NCBI RefSeq assembly: GCF_001550135.1 | Contig: NZ_LRUE01000023.1 | Location: 1-59,217, forward strand | Source: Pseudoalteromonas shioyasakiensis | Lineage (GTDB): Bacteria; Pseudomonadota; Gammaproteobacteria; Enterobacterales; Alteromonadaceae | Reading direction: 5' to 3' | Length of the DNA: 59,217 bases | Shown here: piece after piece, positions 43,532 through 53,313 of the stretch | Position numbering within the stretch: the stretch's first letter is position 1 | Layout of the letters: each line of letters begins with the position of its first letter | Position numbers and translations under genes: made by a program | The notes under the pieces: generated by a model | Database searches by the model: none | Told to the model about the DNA's origin: nothing | Seen by the model: only the letters and a program-made list of their open reading frames with translations

Positions 43532-43556
43532 AAAAAAGCGCATCCTGCGCTTTTTT
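43532..43556 (+). terminator. Rho-independent terminator of zapA
   Basis: AAAAAAGCGCA (43532-43542) pairs with TGCGCTTTTTT (43546-43556) around TCC. It begins immediately after the stop codon. Confidence 0.85.
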
Positions 43557-43599
43557 TGTTTACAATCAATTCTACTAACCACTATCAGAGCGAAACACT

Positions 43600-44586
43600 A
43601 TGCGATTTTGTGCTTTTTTGATCTGTCTTTTCGTAAGCTATAGCGCCCAAGCAAGCGTTAGCTGGCATAGCATCACTCCCGAAATCCAATTTCTACAACA
43701 ACAAAATAAACTGCGTTTTTACGATTCGAATCAAGTGCTGATTGAAGGTAAAGAATGCGCATTAATGTTTGATGCCAGTGGTAACTTTGCCGAAGTAGAA
43801 AAGCTCGCAGTGCAGTTAAAAAAACGCTTAAAAACACCATTATGTTATTTAGTGGCGAGCCATTATCATGATGATCACCTGCTAGGCTTGGCCGTTTTAC
43901 AGGCTGAGTTCCCTGAAGCTAAGCTTATTGTGCATCAGCAAGTAGCAACTGAGTTTGTAGCAATGCAGCAAGCATTGACAGATAAATTAGATGGTTATGA
44001 AAAAAGTATTGAATTGAGCTATCAACGCCTTGCCAATCAACCTGAAGATCAACAAGCTATTTGGCGCGACAAACTAGAACTTGCTAAAAAACGCTTATTT
44101 CGCTGGCGAGAGCTCACCTTAAAGCCACCGGCGCTTAGCATTCCTGAACCAACACAGCTAGACCTTGGTAATTACCCTATCGTTATTACACCGTATCAAG
44201 CGCACACTAAAGGCGATCTTACTTTAAGTGCAGATCAAGGTCGCGTGCTGTTAGGTGGCGATATAGTCGACAGCTTACCCTATCCTGGGCATGGTACATT
44301 CACTCGCTGGATAACCACGCTGCAAGGTATCCAAAAAAATACCACACTGACAACTATTTTACCGGGTCACGGTAAGCCACTGACACCTGCTGAACTTGCA
44401 CTCCCTTTAAGGTTTTTAAAAACCATTCAAGAGATGACAAATTCCTCGCCAGATAAACCAGTGAGTGAATTAATTCCGCTTTTTCCTGCAGAGGTTAAAC
44501 AGCAATACCAGCTTGATGAAGTGGGCGAAAGAGCGTTTTCTATGTTTCTAGAAGCTGGACTTAAACAAAGCAAATTGTCAAAATAG
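43600..44586 (+). CDS. secreted MBL-fold metallo-hydrolase
   Basis: The 328-residue protein has a signal peptide (MRFCAFLICLFVSYSAQA). The metallo-beta-lactamase fold carries the zinc motif HYHDDH (residues 88-93), a later GGDIVDSLPYPGHG and the third motif TILPGHGKPL. A long helical insert (about 115-175) separates the halves. It resembles B3 or QuiP-like periplasmic MBL proteins in layout, but the substrate is unknown and I see no reason to call it a beta-lactamase. It is followed 28 bases later by mltD on the same strand. Confidence 0.82.
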   Translation: MRFCAFLICLFVSYSAQASVSWHSITPEIQFLQQQNKLRFYDSNQVLIEGKECALMFDASGNFAEVEKLAVQLKKRLKTPLCYLVASHYHDDHLLGLAVLQAEFPEAKLIVHQQVATEFVAMQQALTDKLDGYEKSIELSYQRLANQPEDQQAIWRDKLELAKKRLFRWRELTLKPPALSIPEPTQLDLGNYPIVITPYQAHTKGDLTLSADQGRVLLGGDIVDSLPYPGHGTFTRWITTLQGIQKNTTLTTILPGHGKPLTPAELALPLRFLKTIQEMTNSSPDKPVSELIPLFPAEVKQQYQLDEVGERAFSMFLEAGLKQSKLSK

Positions 44587-44614
44587 GGCTAAAATAGTAA
44601 AAGGATTTTATTAT

Positions 44615-46111
44615 ATGGCTCAAGTAAGTTTGAAATATTTACTTTTGCTGAGCTTGTTTATTGGCTTACAAGGATGCCAAGTAACTCAGCAAGAAACAGA
44701 ACAACAACGGGCAAGGCCGGAGATTTTTAGCCATTATGAGCCCGATTTAACAACCCAACAAGCACCTAGTGAGTTTGTCGATTCAACAGCTGTTGAACCA
44801 CGTCCTGTTGCTGCGCCCATAGCAGTCAATAATACCCCGTTAGCAAAGCCTCGTTCGAAAGATCTATGGCAGCATATCGCCAACAATTTAACGCTGGTAT
44901 TTCAAACCAACAAACATACATCTGCACGAGTAAAATGGTATTTAAAACAGCCCAATTACCTGATTAAAGTAAATAAACGTGCGGCACCTTATTTGTATCA
45001 TATCGTCACACGTATCGAGCAACAGAAGCTACCGATGGAGCTGGCCCTATTACCCTTTGTTGAAAGTGATTTTAGACCAACAATACGATCATCAGAGCAA
45101 GCCGTTGGTGTTTGGCAGTTAGTCGGCGCAACGGCTTATCATTTTGGTGTGCAAAGCGACCAATGGTATGACGGTCGCCAAGACATACTCGCTTCAACCG
45201 ATGCCGCTTTAGCTTATTTAAGTTACTTACATAAACGCTTTGATGGTGACTGGCTGCATGCCCTTGCTGCCTATAACAGTGGTGAAGGACGCGTTAAAAA
45301 AGCCATCGAAAAAAATAAAAAGCTTGGCAAGAAAACTGACTATTGGTCATTATCATTACCAAAAGAAACCGCTGAATATATACCTAAACTTTTGGCACTT
45401 AGCTATTTACTAAAGCATCCTGAACAAGGCTTAAAGCGCCCTAAATTAGCGAATAAAGCACTCACCACAGAATTTGATGTTGGCCAGCAATTTGATTTTT
45501 CGGTGATCGCTAACTTATCTGGCGTGGGGCATAATCAGCTCCACAAATTAAACCCAGGATATTTAAAAAACCAAAGCTCGCCAAATGGTCCACATACTCT
45601 GCTTTTACCTATGGAGCGCCGCACCTTGTTGCAAAGTAAGCTGTTTCGCAACAACTTTGCCGGTGAGTATATAGTGCAAAAAGACGATACCCTTTATGGC
45701 ATTGCCAGACGCTTTAATATGTCTGTAAAGGATCTGAAAGCGCTTAATAGCAAAACAAGTAACCTGATTAAGGTCGGTGAACAATTGCGCTTATCACAGC
45801 CCCAAACCATGCCGGAATCACTTATGGTTGATTACAATATCAGCCCTTACCTTGAACAGCATGAGGAAGTTATCGCAACCATTGCGGTTGATTACCTAGT
45901 CAAACCAGGTGATTCAATTTGGAGTATCAGTCAGCTATACGACGTGCCTCATAAAGACGTTGCAACGTGGAATAAACTCAGTGCCACCAGCATTTTAAAA
46001 CCAGGCACCATTTTGACATTGCACCTACCGCAAGCAAAACCCGCTGAGCCGCAAGTACCAGCCAGCGAAGCCATGTTGTCAGGCATCGAAAGCTCTTTGA
46101 AAAAGCCTTGA
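44615..46111 (+). CDS. mltD: membrane-bound lytic murein transglycosylase D
   Basis: The 498-residue lipoprotein (lipobox LQGC, Cys 21) has an SLT domain containing the catalytic Glu in LPFVESDFRP, QAVGVWQLVGATAYHFG and ALAAYNSGEGRV. Two LysM repeats follow (YIVQKDDTLYGIARRFNMSV and YLVKPGDSIWSISQLYDVPH) that bind peptidoglycan. It cleaves glycan strands to anhydromuropeptides at the outer membrane inner face. AAGGA lies upstream of the ATG. Domain order equals E. coli MltD. Confidence 0.93.
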   Translation: MAQVSLKYLLLLSLFIGLQGCQVTQQETEQQRARPEIFSHYEPDLTTQQAPSEFVDSTAVEPRPVAAPIAVNNTPLAKPRSKDLWQHIANNLTLVFQTNKHTSARVKWYLKQPNYLIKVNKRAAPYLYHIVTRIEQQKLPMELALLPFVESDFRPTIRSSEQAVGVWQLVGATAYHFGVQSDQWYDGRQDILASTDAALAYLSYLHKRFDGDWLHALAAYNSGEGRVKKAIEKNKKLGKKTDYWSLSLPKETAEYIPKLLALSYLLKHPEQGLKRPKLANKALTTEFDVGQQFDFSVIANLSGVGHNQLHKLNPGYLKNQSSPNGPHTLLLPMERRTLLQSKLFRNNFAGEYIVQKDDTLYGIARRFNMSVKDLKALNSKTSNLIKVGEQLRLSQPQTMPESLMVDYNISPYLEQHEEVIATIAVDYLVKPGDSIWSISQLYDVPHKDVATWNKLSATSILKPGTILTLHLPQAKPAEPQVPASEAMLSGIESSLKKP

Positions 46112-46174
46112 TTGCTCACTCTTTGTGGTTAGCGTAAAATCAGCGCCTATATTTAAATTCTAAAGAGAAATAAC

Positions 46175-46663
46175 ATGCAGATCAGTAAAGACGCAGCGGT
46201 TGAGTTTCACTACACACTTAGTGAAGCAGGCGAGCAAATCGAATCAAGTAAAGATGGCGAGCCACTTTCATATATCCATGGCACTGAAGGCATGCTTCCT
46301 GGTCTTGAAAAAGCCCTTGAAGGTAAATCGGCTGGCGATAACTTTAGCGTAACACTTGAGCCTAGCGAGTCTTACGGCGAGCGCGTTGATAACCTTATTC
46401 AACGTATTCCACTTAAGCATTTACAAGGCAACACAAAAGTGTGGAAGCCTGGTATGACTGCAATCGTTCATTCAAACCAAGGTCGCCACCAAGTGACTAT
46501 AGTTAAAGTGGGCCGTTTCAATGCAGATTGTGATTTAAACCACCCATTTGCTGGTAAAACACTAACGTTTGATGTTGAGGTGATTAATGTTCGCCAAGCA
46601 ACTGCCGAAGAATTATCACACGGCCACGTGCACGGTGAAGGCGGTTGTGGCCACAGCCATTAA
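46175..46663 (+). CDS. slyD: FKBP-type peptidyl-prolyl isomerase SlyD
   Basis: The 162-residue protein has the split FKBP domain (VEFHYTLSEAGEQIESS, SYIHGTEGMLPGLEKAL) and the inserted-flap chaperone domain (RIPLKHLQGNTKVW). A short metal-binding His/Cys tail (SHGHVHGEGGCGHSH) is much shorter than that of E. coli SlyD, so nickel binding is probably reduced. It is followed 6 bases later by an SDR gene. Family assignment is firm. Confidence 0.93.
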   Translation: MQISKDAAVEFHYTLSEAGEQIESSKDGEPLSYIHGTEGMLPGLEKALEGKSAGDNFSVTLEPSESYGERVDNLIQRIPLKHLQGNTKVWKPGMTAIVHSNQGRHQVTIVKVGRFNADCDLNHPFAGKTLTFDVEVINVRQATAEELSHGHVHGEGGCGHSH

Positions 46664-46669
46664 GGGTAA

Positions 46670-47398
46670 ATGATGACAAACGTTGCAATTGTCACTGGTG
46701 GCAGTAAAGGTATTGGCAAAGCTATTGTTGAGCGTTTAGAGCGTGAAGACTACACAGTATATAACTTAGATATCACCCCGTCTGAGGGCAACTATCGCCA
46801 CTGTGATGTTAGTGATGTTCAGCAGGTGAAGTCAGTTATCGCCGAAATTATTGCCGAGACGGGTCGCGTCGATGCCTTAATCTCTAATGCGGGTCGTCAT
46901 TTAAGTGCCAGCATCGAAAATACCGATGAGGCAACGTTTGATGCCCTGTTTGCGCTCAATGTGAAAGGTGCCTATGCAGCAATTCAAGCTGTATTACCTA
47001 GCATGAAAAGCCTGCAAGGCGGCAGTATCGTATTGGTTGCCTCTGATCAGGCAATCATTGGCAAACCAAACTCGTTTGCTTATAACCTAACCAAGCACGC
47101 GCTAGCTTCAATGGCAAAAACGACAGCACTGGATTATGCCGCGTTTAACATTCGTGCTAATGCGGTTTGTCCGGGGACGATAGAAACACCACTGTTTCAT
47201 AATGCGATTGATGCATATTGTCAGCGCAGTGGTGCCGATAAAGCAGAAATTGTTGCTGAAGAAGCCGCGCTGCAGCCGCTAGGCCGTTTAGGGCAACCAG
47301 AAGAAATTGCTGCTTTGGTGAATTTTTTAATAAGCCCAGAAGCAAGCTTTATTACTGGTAGCTTACAAAGCATTGATGGTGGATACACTACGCAATGA
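46670..47398 (+). CDS. short-chain dehydrogenase/reductase
   Basis: The 242-residue SDR has the NAD(P) motif TGGSKGIGKAIVER, the NAG motif (ISNAGRH), the catalytic YNLTK (Ser in VLVASD) and the C-terminal PLGRLGQPEEIAALVNFLIS with SFITGSLQSIDGGYT. The stop overlaps the next ATG (ATGA), so it is coupled to a TIM-barrel hydrolase. This combination recalls sugar or lactone catabolism of the L-fucose type, but the substrate is only a guess. Confidence 0.88.
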   Translation: MMTNVAIVTGGSKGIGKAIVERLEREDYTVYNLDITPSEGNYRHCDVSDVQQVKSVIAEIIAETGRVDALISNAGRHLSASIENTDEATFDALFALNVKGAYAAIQAVLPSMKSLQGGSIVLVASDQAIIGKPNSFAYNLTKHALASMAKTTALDYAAFNIRANAVCPGTIETPLFHNAIDAYCQRSGADKAEIVAEEAALQPLGRLGQPEEIAALVNFLISPEASFITGSLQSIDGGYTTQ

Positions 47399-48237
47399 GC
47401 GACAAAATTATTGACCCCCATGTGCACTTTTTTAACCTCACTGAGGGTCAATACACTTGGCTACAAGGTAACAACCCCCCTGCTTGGCCAAATCTAGATA
47501 AAATAAAAAAGCAAATTACTGCTTCAGAGCTTAAAGCCGCTTGCCCATTTCAACTAGAAGCACTGGTGCATATTGAAGCTGGCTTTGATAACCAAGCGCC
47601 AGTGAATGAGCTTAATTGGCTTGCAACGCATTTAAATGACATTCCCTATCGCGCAATCAGCTACAGCGCGATTGACGCATCTAGCAAACGCTTTAAAGCG
47701 TCACTCAATGAGTTAAAGCACTCATCTTTGGTTGGTATTCGCGATATAACCGAAGGTGATGAAGCAAAGCGCTTATTAACTGCTCACTGCCAAGATAACC
47801 TAGCTATGCTCGCAAGCGAAAACTTACACTTTGAAGCACAGTTTGAAATTGAAAACATGCAGGTAACCGAGCAGCTTATTAAATATTGCATCGCACTGCC
47901 CTCATTACGTGTGGTAATTAATCATTTAGGCTTTATTAGTAATGAGCAAAGATGGCTCGAAGCAATCATTAAACTCAGCCGCTGCGATAATATCGCAATA
48001 AAGTTCTCAGGGTTAGAATTCACACAAATTGCCGTAAACAAACATCTTTGGCTGGTTAATAATTTAGTTAAGTACTTTGGTGAACATCGCGTTATGTTTG
48101 CCAGTAATTTCCCTGTTTGCCAAATAAATACCAGTTACACAAACTGCTGGCAGCACTATCACTCACTGTGCTCGCAGTCGAGTTTATGGCATAAACTAAG
48201 CTATAAAAACGCCCGCGAAATCTATCTAATTGCTTAA
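47395..48237 (+). CDS. amidohydrolase-family TIM-barrel hydrolase (COG3618-like)
   Basis: The 280-residue protein opens IIDPHVHFFNLTEGQYTWLQ, the first metal motif (HxH) of the lactonase/amidohydrolase group. It continues with VGIRDITEGDEAKRLL, LRVVINHLGFI (His) and VMFASNFPVCQ (where others have Asp/SD-PV). Relatives are L-fucono- and L-rhamnono-lactonases and PDC hydrolases. The change to ASNFPVC near the last Asp site is a small oddity. It is translationally coupled to the SDR before it. Confidence 0.8.
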   Translation: MSDKIIDPHVHFFNLTEGQYTWLQGNNPPAWPNLDKIKKQITASELKAACPFQLEALVHIEAGFDNQAPVNELNWLATHLNDIPYRAISYSAIDASSKRFKASLNELKHSSLVGIRDITEGDEAKRLLTAHCQDNLAMLASENLHFEAQFEIENMQVTEQLIKYCIALPSLRVVINHLGFISNEQRWLEAIIKLSRCDNIAIKFSGLEFTQIAVNKHLWLVNNLVKYFGEHRVMFASNFPVCQINTSYTNCWQHYHSLCSQSSLWHKLSYKNAREIYLIA

Positions 48238-48281
48238 AAACTAGCTATATTCAGGTCAGTAAAGCTGTTTAGGTTGGTGTT

Positions 48282-49829
48282 ATGTTTGTTCATTTTAAAA
48301 AGCCTTTAGCTGCTGTAGCAGTTACTTGTTCGCTCATTATCACAGGCTGTGGTGGTTCTGGTAACTCAGAGTCAGGGACTATCGATGCTGCTGATATCAC
48401 ATGGACTGAAGGTGTATTTGAGCCATCAAGTAAGTTTGACCAACAATGCCAAGCACTTAATGAAAAGCACTGGCTACGCGCTTGGAGTCACGAAACCTAC
48501 CTTTGGTATGACGAAATTGTTGATCGCGACCCTGCATTGACTGATGGTGTTTTAAATTACTTTGCCTTATTAAAAACCCAAAACACCACTGATTCAGGTG
48601 CAAACAAAGATAACTTTCATGCCAGCTTGCCAACTGACGAGTGGCAAGCTCAGAGCCAATCGGGTCAGTCTTTTGGTTATGGCTTTAAACTTAAGTTAAT
48701 CAGTGCCAGCGCCCCTCGCCAAGGGATTATCAGCTACACAGAACCTAACTCACCGGCTGCAAACCTCAACCTGAGCCGAGGCTTAGAAGTCATTGAAGTG
48801 GATGGCGTTGACTTTGTTAATGCCAGCACCCAAGCCGAGGTTGATGTATTAAATGCAGGCCTCTTTCCATCAGAGTCTGGCAAGGTGACCTCTTTTGTAT
48901 TCAAAGACATTAATACCAGCGAAATTCGTGAAGTCACAATGACTGCACAAACTATTACAGGCCAAGCAGTTAGCAACATAAAGACCTTCGCTAATGGTGA
49001 AGTAGGCTACTTTCAGTTTAATCGCCATAATGCTGTAGCAGAAAAACCCTTATACGATGCCTTTAATGATTTAGCTGCAAGTAACGTTAAAGATTTAATT
49101 ATTGATATGCGCTATAACCCAGGTGGATTCCTGCAAATGGCCAGCCAAGTTGCTTACATGGTAGCAGGTGAAAGCAACACCACAGGTAAAATCTTCGAGC
49201 GCACTATTTTTAATGATCAGCATCCAACGTTTAACCCAATCACTGGCGATCGCTTAGAGCCTGTTTATTTTACTGATGAGTTTTTAGGCTTTGCCGAAAA
49301 CCCAGCTGTCAGTCCAGGAACCCCATTGCCTTCGTTGAACCTAGAACGTGTTTTTGTGCTGACAACGGGTAACACCTGCTCAGCAAGTGAGGCAGTGATT
49401 AATGGCCTACGCGGTGCTGATATCGAGGTAATTCAAATAGGCGAAACAACCTGTGGCAAACCCTATGGTTACTACCCAACTGATAACTGTGATACTACGT
49501 ATTTCAGCATTCAGTTTACCGGTGTCAATAATAAGGAGTTTGGTGAATATGCAGATGGCTTTGCACCACAAAACAGCAACGATAGCGAGTTTCAACCTGT
49601 AATGATCCCAGGCTGCGCTGTAGCTGACGACTTCACTCATCAATTAGGCGATGAAAGTGAAGCTATGCTAAGTACAGCGCTTAGCTATCGTGAGACTGGC
49701 CGCTGCCCTGCCGCCACTTCAACGATTAGTGAACAAGGGTTTGCACCGGCTATTTTTACAGACACACCGAAAGTGCTTGATACCCGTACTTCTACCTTGC
49801 TTCAGCAAAGTAAAATTTTAGAGCAGTAG
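48282..49829 (+). CDS. S41-family peptidase lipoprotein
   Basis: The 515-residue lipoprotein (lipobox IITGC followed by GGSG) has an N-terminal cap, then a PDZ-like region (QGIISYTEPNSPAANLNLSR, GLEVIEVDGVDFVNAS). The S41 tail-protease core follows (VKDLIIDMRYNPGGFLQMAS, TTGNTCSASEAVINGLRG with the nucleophile Ser, IGETTCGKPYGYYP). Extra cysteines suggest disulfides outside the cytoplasm. It probably degrades proteins at the outer membrane. The next gene, a small lipoprotein, starts 8 bases after. Confidence 0.85.
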   Translation: MFVHFKKPLAAVAVTCSLIITGCGGSGNSESGTIDAADITWTEGVFEPSSKFDQQCQALNEKHWLRAWSHETYLWYDEIVDRDPALTDGVLNYFALLKTQNTTDSGANKDNFHASLPTDEWQAQSQSGQSFGYGFKLKLISASAPRQGIISYTEPNSPAANLNLSRGLEVIEVDGVDFVNASTQAEVDVLNAGLFPSESGKVTSFVFKDINTSEIREVTMTAQTITGQAVSNIKTFANGEVGYFQFNRHNAVAEKPLYDAFNDLAASNVKDLIIDMRYNPGGFLQMASQVAYMVAGESNTTGKIFERTIFNDQHPTFNPITGDRLEPVYFTDEFLGFAENPAVSPGTPLPSLNLERVFVLTTGNTCSASEAVINGLRGADIEVIQIGETTCGKPYGYYPTDNCDTTYFSIQFTGVNNKEFGEYADGFAPQNSNDSEFQPVMIPGCAVADDFTHQLGDESEAMLSTALSYRETGRCPAATSTISEQGFAPAIFTDTPKVLDTRTSTLLQQSKILEQ

Positions 49830-49837
49830 GAACCTTA

Positions 49838-50212
49838 ATGAGAGCCCAACTAACTAGTCTATTACTGTTATCGACACTGCTAGGCTGTAGTGCTCAAAGC
49901 CAAGAGCCAACACCGAAACTGCAGCATGCGCGGTTAACTGAGCCACAAAGTGAGCTAATAGCAAAAGGGATAGCAAGACTAATGCATAGCAAGCCTATCG
50001 CTGTAGCCGATGATGCGTTTATAAATAGCAGTATATTAGTGACTGATAGTATGAATGTACTGGATGCGCAAGGTAACCCGATAATGGGTAAACAGCTAGC
50101 TATGCCTGAGCGTTTTGAATTATTAATCAAAAATAAAATGTGTTTTGTGCGCCATTTAGATAGTAAAGCGACCGAGCCATTGCCTTTGGTAAAATGTAAA
50201 CCGATAAACTAA
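49838..50212 (+). CDS. small hypothetical lipoprotein
   Basis: The 124-residue lipoprotein has lipobox LLGC (Cys 17). It contains two further cysteines near the C-terminus (MCFVRH, VKCKPIN). AGGAA lies upstream of the ATG. It is only 8 bases after the S41 peptidase, so it is probably co-transcribed and possibly a partner. I do not recognise the family. Confidence 0.6.
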   Translation: MRAQLTSLLLLSTLLGCSAQSQEPTPKLQHARLTEPQSELIAKGIARLMHSKPIAVADDAFINSSILVTDSMNVLDAQGNPIMGKQLAMPERFELLIKNKMCFVRHLDSKATEPLPLVKCKPIN

Positions 50213-50234
50213 CCTAAACTAAAAAGCAGATATA

Positions 50235-50258
50235 AAAAAAGCCCTTACGGGCTTTTTT
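50235..50258. terminator. bidirectional terminator between the lipoprotein and TonB-receptor genes
   Basis: AAAAAAGCCC and GGGCTTTTTT pair around TTAC between convergent genes, with T-runs on both strands. Confidence 0.85.
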
Positions 50259-50292
50259 AGTCGGGGGACAATCAAATTGATTGTTATTATGA

Positions 50293-53200
50293 TTAGAAGC
50301 GAGCTTCAAACCCTAAACGAACAGAGCGAGGAGCTTGCCATGTATACGCAGAACCATAATAAGAGTTAACTTCACCCTCATTTTGCTCATAATGCTCATT
50401 CGCAGATGTCATCTCTTGGCTATTAAGTACGTTAAATACGTTAATAGTTGCACGCATATCAATATCAGATACCGTGAAGTCATATGCAGCTGATAAATCT
50501 AAGTTAAACGTCCAAGGAGTACGACCCGCTGTACCACGAGTGTGCTGCTCATAGATTTTTTCGTCTTGTTGACATTCGCCATCACCATTAGTGTCTGGAC
50601 ACTCATTGGTATAGATGTAGAAAGTATCACCCCAGCCACCATTTAGGTTTGGATCTTTTGATGGATAACCTTGACCGAATAGGCTTTGTGGACGACCACT
50701 TTGTAGTGTTGCATTCCAACCAACAGTTAAGTTTTCAACTGGTTCCCAGCTACCGAAGAACTTAAATGTGTGACGACGATCGTTAGGTTGATAACCTTGT
50801 GAACCATCCATTACTGCTGGGAAGTCGAAGTCTTGCGTAATACCCGCATCAGCTTGACCGATATCAGACTTAACAGCACCTTCGAAGTTACCTACACTAC
50901 GTGCCCAAGTATAACCGAATTGGTAACGGATAGTTTCCGCGCGGTAATCCAAGCTAAATTCAACTGACGTATACTCATTGTTTGCTTTCGGTAAGCCGAT
51001 TGTTTCAGCTGAGTAAGTTGTTAGTGAGCCTGCATCTGGAACACCGTCATTATCAAAGCTTGAATCACCCCAATCAGTACCATTCCAGTAATAACCATCG
51101 CTGTACCAGCTTGATGTAGAGCCTGGATTGATCATGACGCAGTATGGGTATGCGTAACGGCCACAGTAATCATCAAGCGCAGTTGCAACTTCACGATATG
51201 TACCTTTTAAACCAACGGTGTATTCATCATTAAGTGCTTGTTGCACACCAATGATGTACTCATCTTTAGAAAATGGATCCGCTTCTTTTGCTTGGAAAAT
51301 ATCTTTTTCAGGGATAACAGGTACACCACTCACTTGTTGTGAGTTTGCTAAACCACCACTACCGATAGTATCAGCTAAAGGAGCAAGGCCTGTTGGTGCG
51401 CCTGTTGTTGGATCCACACCCGTATACGTATAAGCAGTCGTAATATCACTGACACCTGATGCCGCACGGAAAATCGTGTTATTAGCAACTGGTAAATAGT
51501 AACGACCATATGTACCGTACACTTTCGTATCACCCGTACCTGTTGGATCCCATGTGAAACCTAAGCGAGGAGCAATGTCTGTTTTAAAGCTTGTTAATAA
51601 CTTGCCTGTCGTACCCCAGCTATCGAATTCGTCGATACGTAGGCCAACTTTAACAGCAAAATCATCAGTTACTTGCCAGTGATCTTCAAGATAGTAAGCG
51701 GTTAATTCTGACTCAAAGCTACCACCACCGTCAAAGATACGATCTTCAACATAATCAAGTGCAGCACCTGTGTTATTGGTTAGTGCACCATTATCAGCTT
51801 GCCAGCTACCATTATCTGCAAGCGTACGATAATCATAGCTATGACCACCAATTGGTTGGCTGATTCGCTCTGATTTACGCTCTTGATAATCGATACCAAA
51901 GCTAATTTCGTGTGCATCCCACACATACTCAACATCTAAGCGGTATTGTGTGTTGTCATCGTTATTTGCACCAAAACTACCACCAGCACCACAGCCAGTG
52001 ATTGGGTTTGAAGTACCACGCGAGTCAGTTACACTTGGACAAACTAGATTTTCAGACTGAGTTTCATACTCAGTTTTGATATTACCAGCCATTGCTGTAA
52101 CTACTAGGTCTTCTGTTAAGATACCTGTATAGCTTAAGCTTTGTGCTTTACCACCACGTTTTAGAAGTGCGCCATCAATACGATCACCAATCGCACCATT
52201 GTCATACTCAAAAACAGAGCGCTCAATATCACGACGGTTTGAGTAAGCAAAATAGCTCAAGCGATGGTTATCCGTAATATCCCAATCAAGCTTACCACCC
52301 CAGAAAAGGTTATCACCGCCTGATGCTGATTCTTTACGATATTGATCGTTTGGTGAGAATTCGTCACCTCCCCAAGTGTATGTAGACTCTGTATCACGAG
52401 GATTTACTAAGCCATAGAAGAATAAAGTATCTTCAATTAACGGACCACCCACTGCTAAAGTGACATCCGCGCTATTATCAGAAGCTACGCTTTCATCTCG
52501 GAAAATTTGCCCCGCGCCTTGGTTACCACGTGAAATAGAACCCTCTTCTTGAAGTGAGTCAGGAGAATATTGCACAACTGCAGAGAATTCCCATTCATTG
52601 GTACCACTTTTGGTTGTGGTGTTAATCGTACCACCCGTCGCACGGCCAAACTTCGCTGAGTAACCACCCGTTTTTACTTGGAATTGGTCATAAAATTCGA
52701 ATGGCACTTCACCACAGCCTAGACCTTGACGTGTATTTGTTACTTCAAGACCATTGATATAACAAGCATTTTCCGCAACAGATGAACCACCAAATGACGC
52801 AGTGTTACCAAATGCACTATCACCTTTAACTGCACCAGGCGCTAATAATGCAACCGAAGTAAGATCACGACTGATAGGCATACGATCGATTTCAGCATCG
52901 GTAATAACCAAGCCTGAGTCAGCTGTCGATAAATCAATTGATGAAATACGTGCACCAACAACTTGAATAACTTCAGGGCCTGAGTTTGCAACACTTGCTA
53001 AATCAAAGTTTGCCTTTGAGTTAGCACCTAAAGAAACACGCACTTTGTCTTCAGCAACAACATTACCGTCTTTTAGAATCTGAATGTCATAGTTACCTGA
53101 AGGTAATGATGCAAAGCGGAACGTTCCATTTTCTGAAATATTTAAAGTACGTTCTAAACCTGTTGCTGGATTTTTAACTTTTACAGTGTAAGAAGAGGTA

Positions 53201-53313
53201 TTTGCCACATTCTGAACAGAACCAATTACGTCCGATGCAGATGCAGGAAGGGCTAAACCTAGCGATGCAGTAACTGCTATCGCTGTTATGCTTTTCCGAA
53301 ACATAGATTTCAT
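50293..53313 (-). CDS. Oar-type TonB-dependent receptor with N-terminal carboxypeptidase-like domain
   Basis: The 1006-residue outer-membrane receptor has a signal peptide (SITAIAVTASLGLALPASAS). A carboxypeptidase-regulatory-like beta domain follows (about 28-110, NISENGTFRFASLPSGNYDI), then a plug (DRMPISRDLTSVALLAPGAV, SAKFGRATGGTINTTTKSGT) and a long beta-barrel ending in VRLGFEARF. Oar-like proteins import large substrates such as peptides or glycans; the ligand is unknown. No TonB-box or adjacent exbBD is clear. A separate terminator divides it from the sugar-acid operon, so no functional link can be claimed. Confidence 0.9.
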   Translation of the reverse strand: MKSMFRKSITAIAVTASLGLALPASASDVIGSVQNVANTSSYTVKVKNPATGLERTLNISENGTFRFASLPSGNYDIQILKDGNVVAEDKVRVSLGANSKANFDLASVANSGPEVIQVVGARISSIDLSTADSGLVITDAEIDRMPISRDLTSVALLAPGAVKGDSAFGNTASFGGSSVAENACYINGLEVTNTRQGLGCGEVPFEFYDQFQVKTGGYSAKFGRATGGTINTTTKSGTNEWEFSAVVQYSPDSLQEEGSISRGNQGAGQIFRDESVASDNSADVTLAVGGPLIEDTLFFYGLVNPRDTESTYTWGGDEFSPNDQYRKESASGGDNLFWGGKLDWDITDNHRLSYFAYSNRRDIERSVFEYDNGAIGDRIDGALLKRGGKAQSLSYTGILTEDLVVTAMAGNIKTEYETQSENLVCPSVTDSRGTSNPITGCGAGGSFGANNDDNTQYRLDVEYVWDAHEISFGIDYQERKSERISQPIGGHSYDYRTLADNGSWQADNGALTNNTGAALDYVEDRIFDGGGSFESELTAYYLEDHWQVTDDFAVKVGLRIDEFDSWGTTGKLLTSFKTDIAPRLGFTWDPTGTGDTKVYGTYGRYYLPVANNTIFRAASGVSDITTAYTYTGVDPTTGAPTGLAPLADTIGSGGLANSQQVSGVPVIPEKDIFQAKEADPFSKDEYIIGVQQALNDEYTVGLKGTYREVATALDDYCGRYAYPYCVMINPGSTSSWYSDGYYWNGTDWGDSSFDNDGVPDAGSLTTYSAETIGLPKANNEYTSVEFSLDYRAETIRYQFGYTWARSVGNFEGAVKSDIGQADAGITQDFDFPAVMDGSQGYQPNDRRHTFKFFGSWEPVENLTVGWNATLQSGRPQSLFGQGYPSKDPNLNGGWGDTFYIYTNECPDTNGDGECQQDEKIYEQHTRGTAGRTPWTFNLDLSAAYDFTVSDIDMRATINVFNVLNSQEMTSANEHYEQNEGEVNSYYGSAYTWQAPRSVRLGFEARF

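Noticed and set aside
43557..43599. 6S RNA (ssrS) after zapA
   Set aside because: Enterobacteria have it here, but the gap is only about 40 bases and starts with a terminator; nothing 6S-like fits. The gap before zapA also shows no such fold.
43600..44586. Beta-lactamase resistance gene
   Set aside because: The MBL motif alone is shared by many hydrolases; the long helical insert and housekeeping context give no support for a beta-lactamase.
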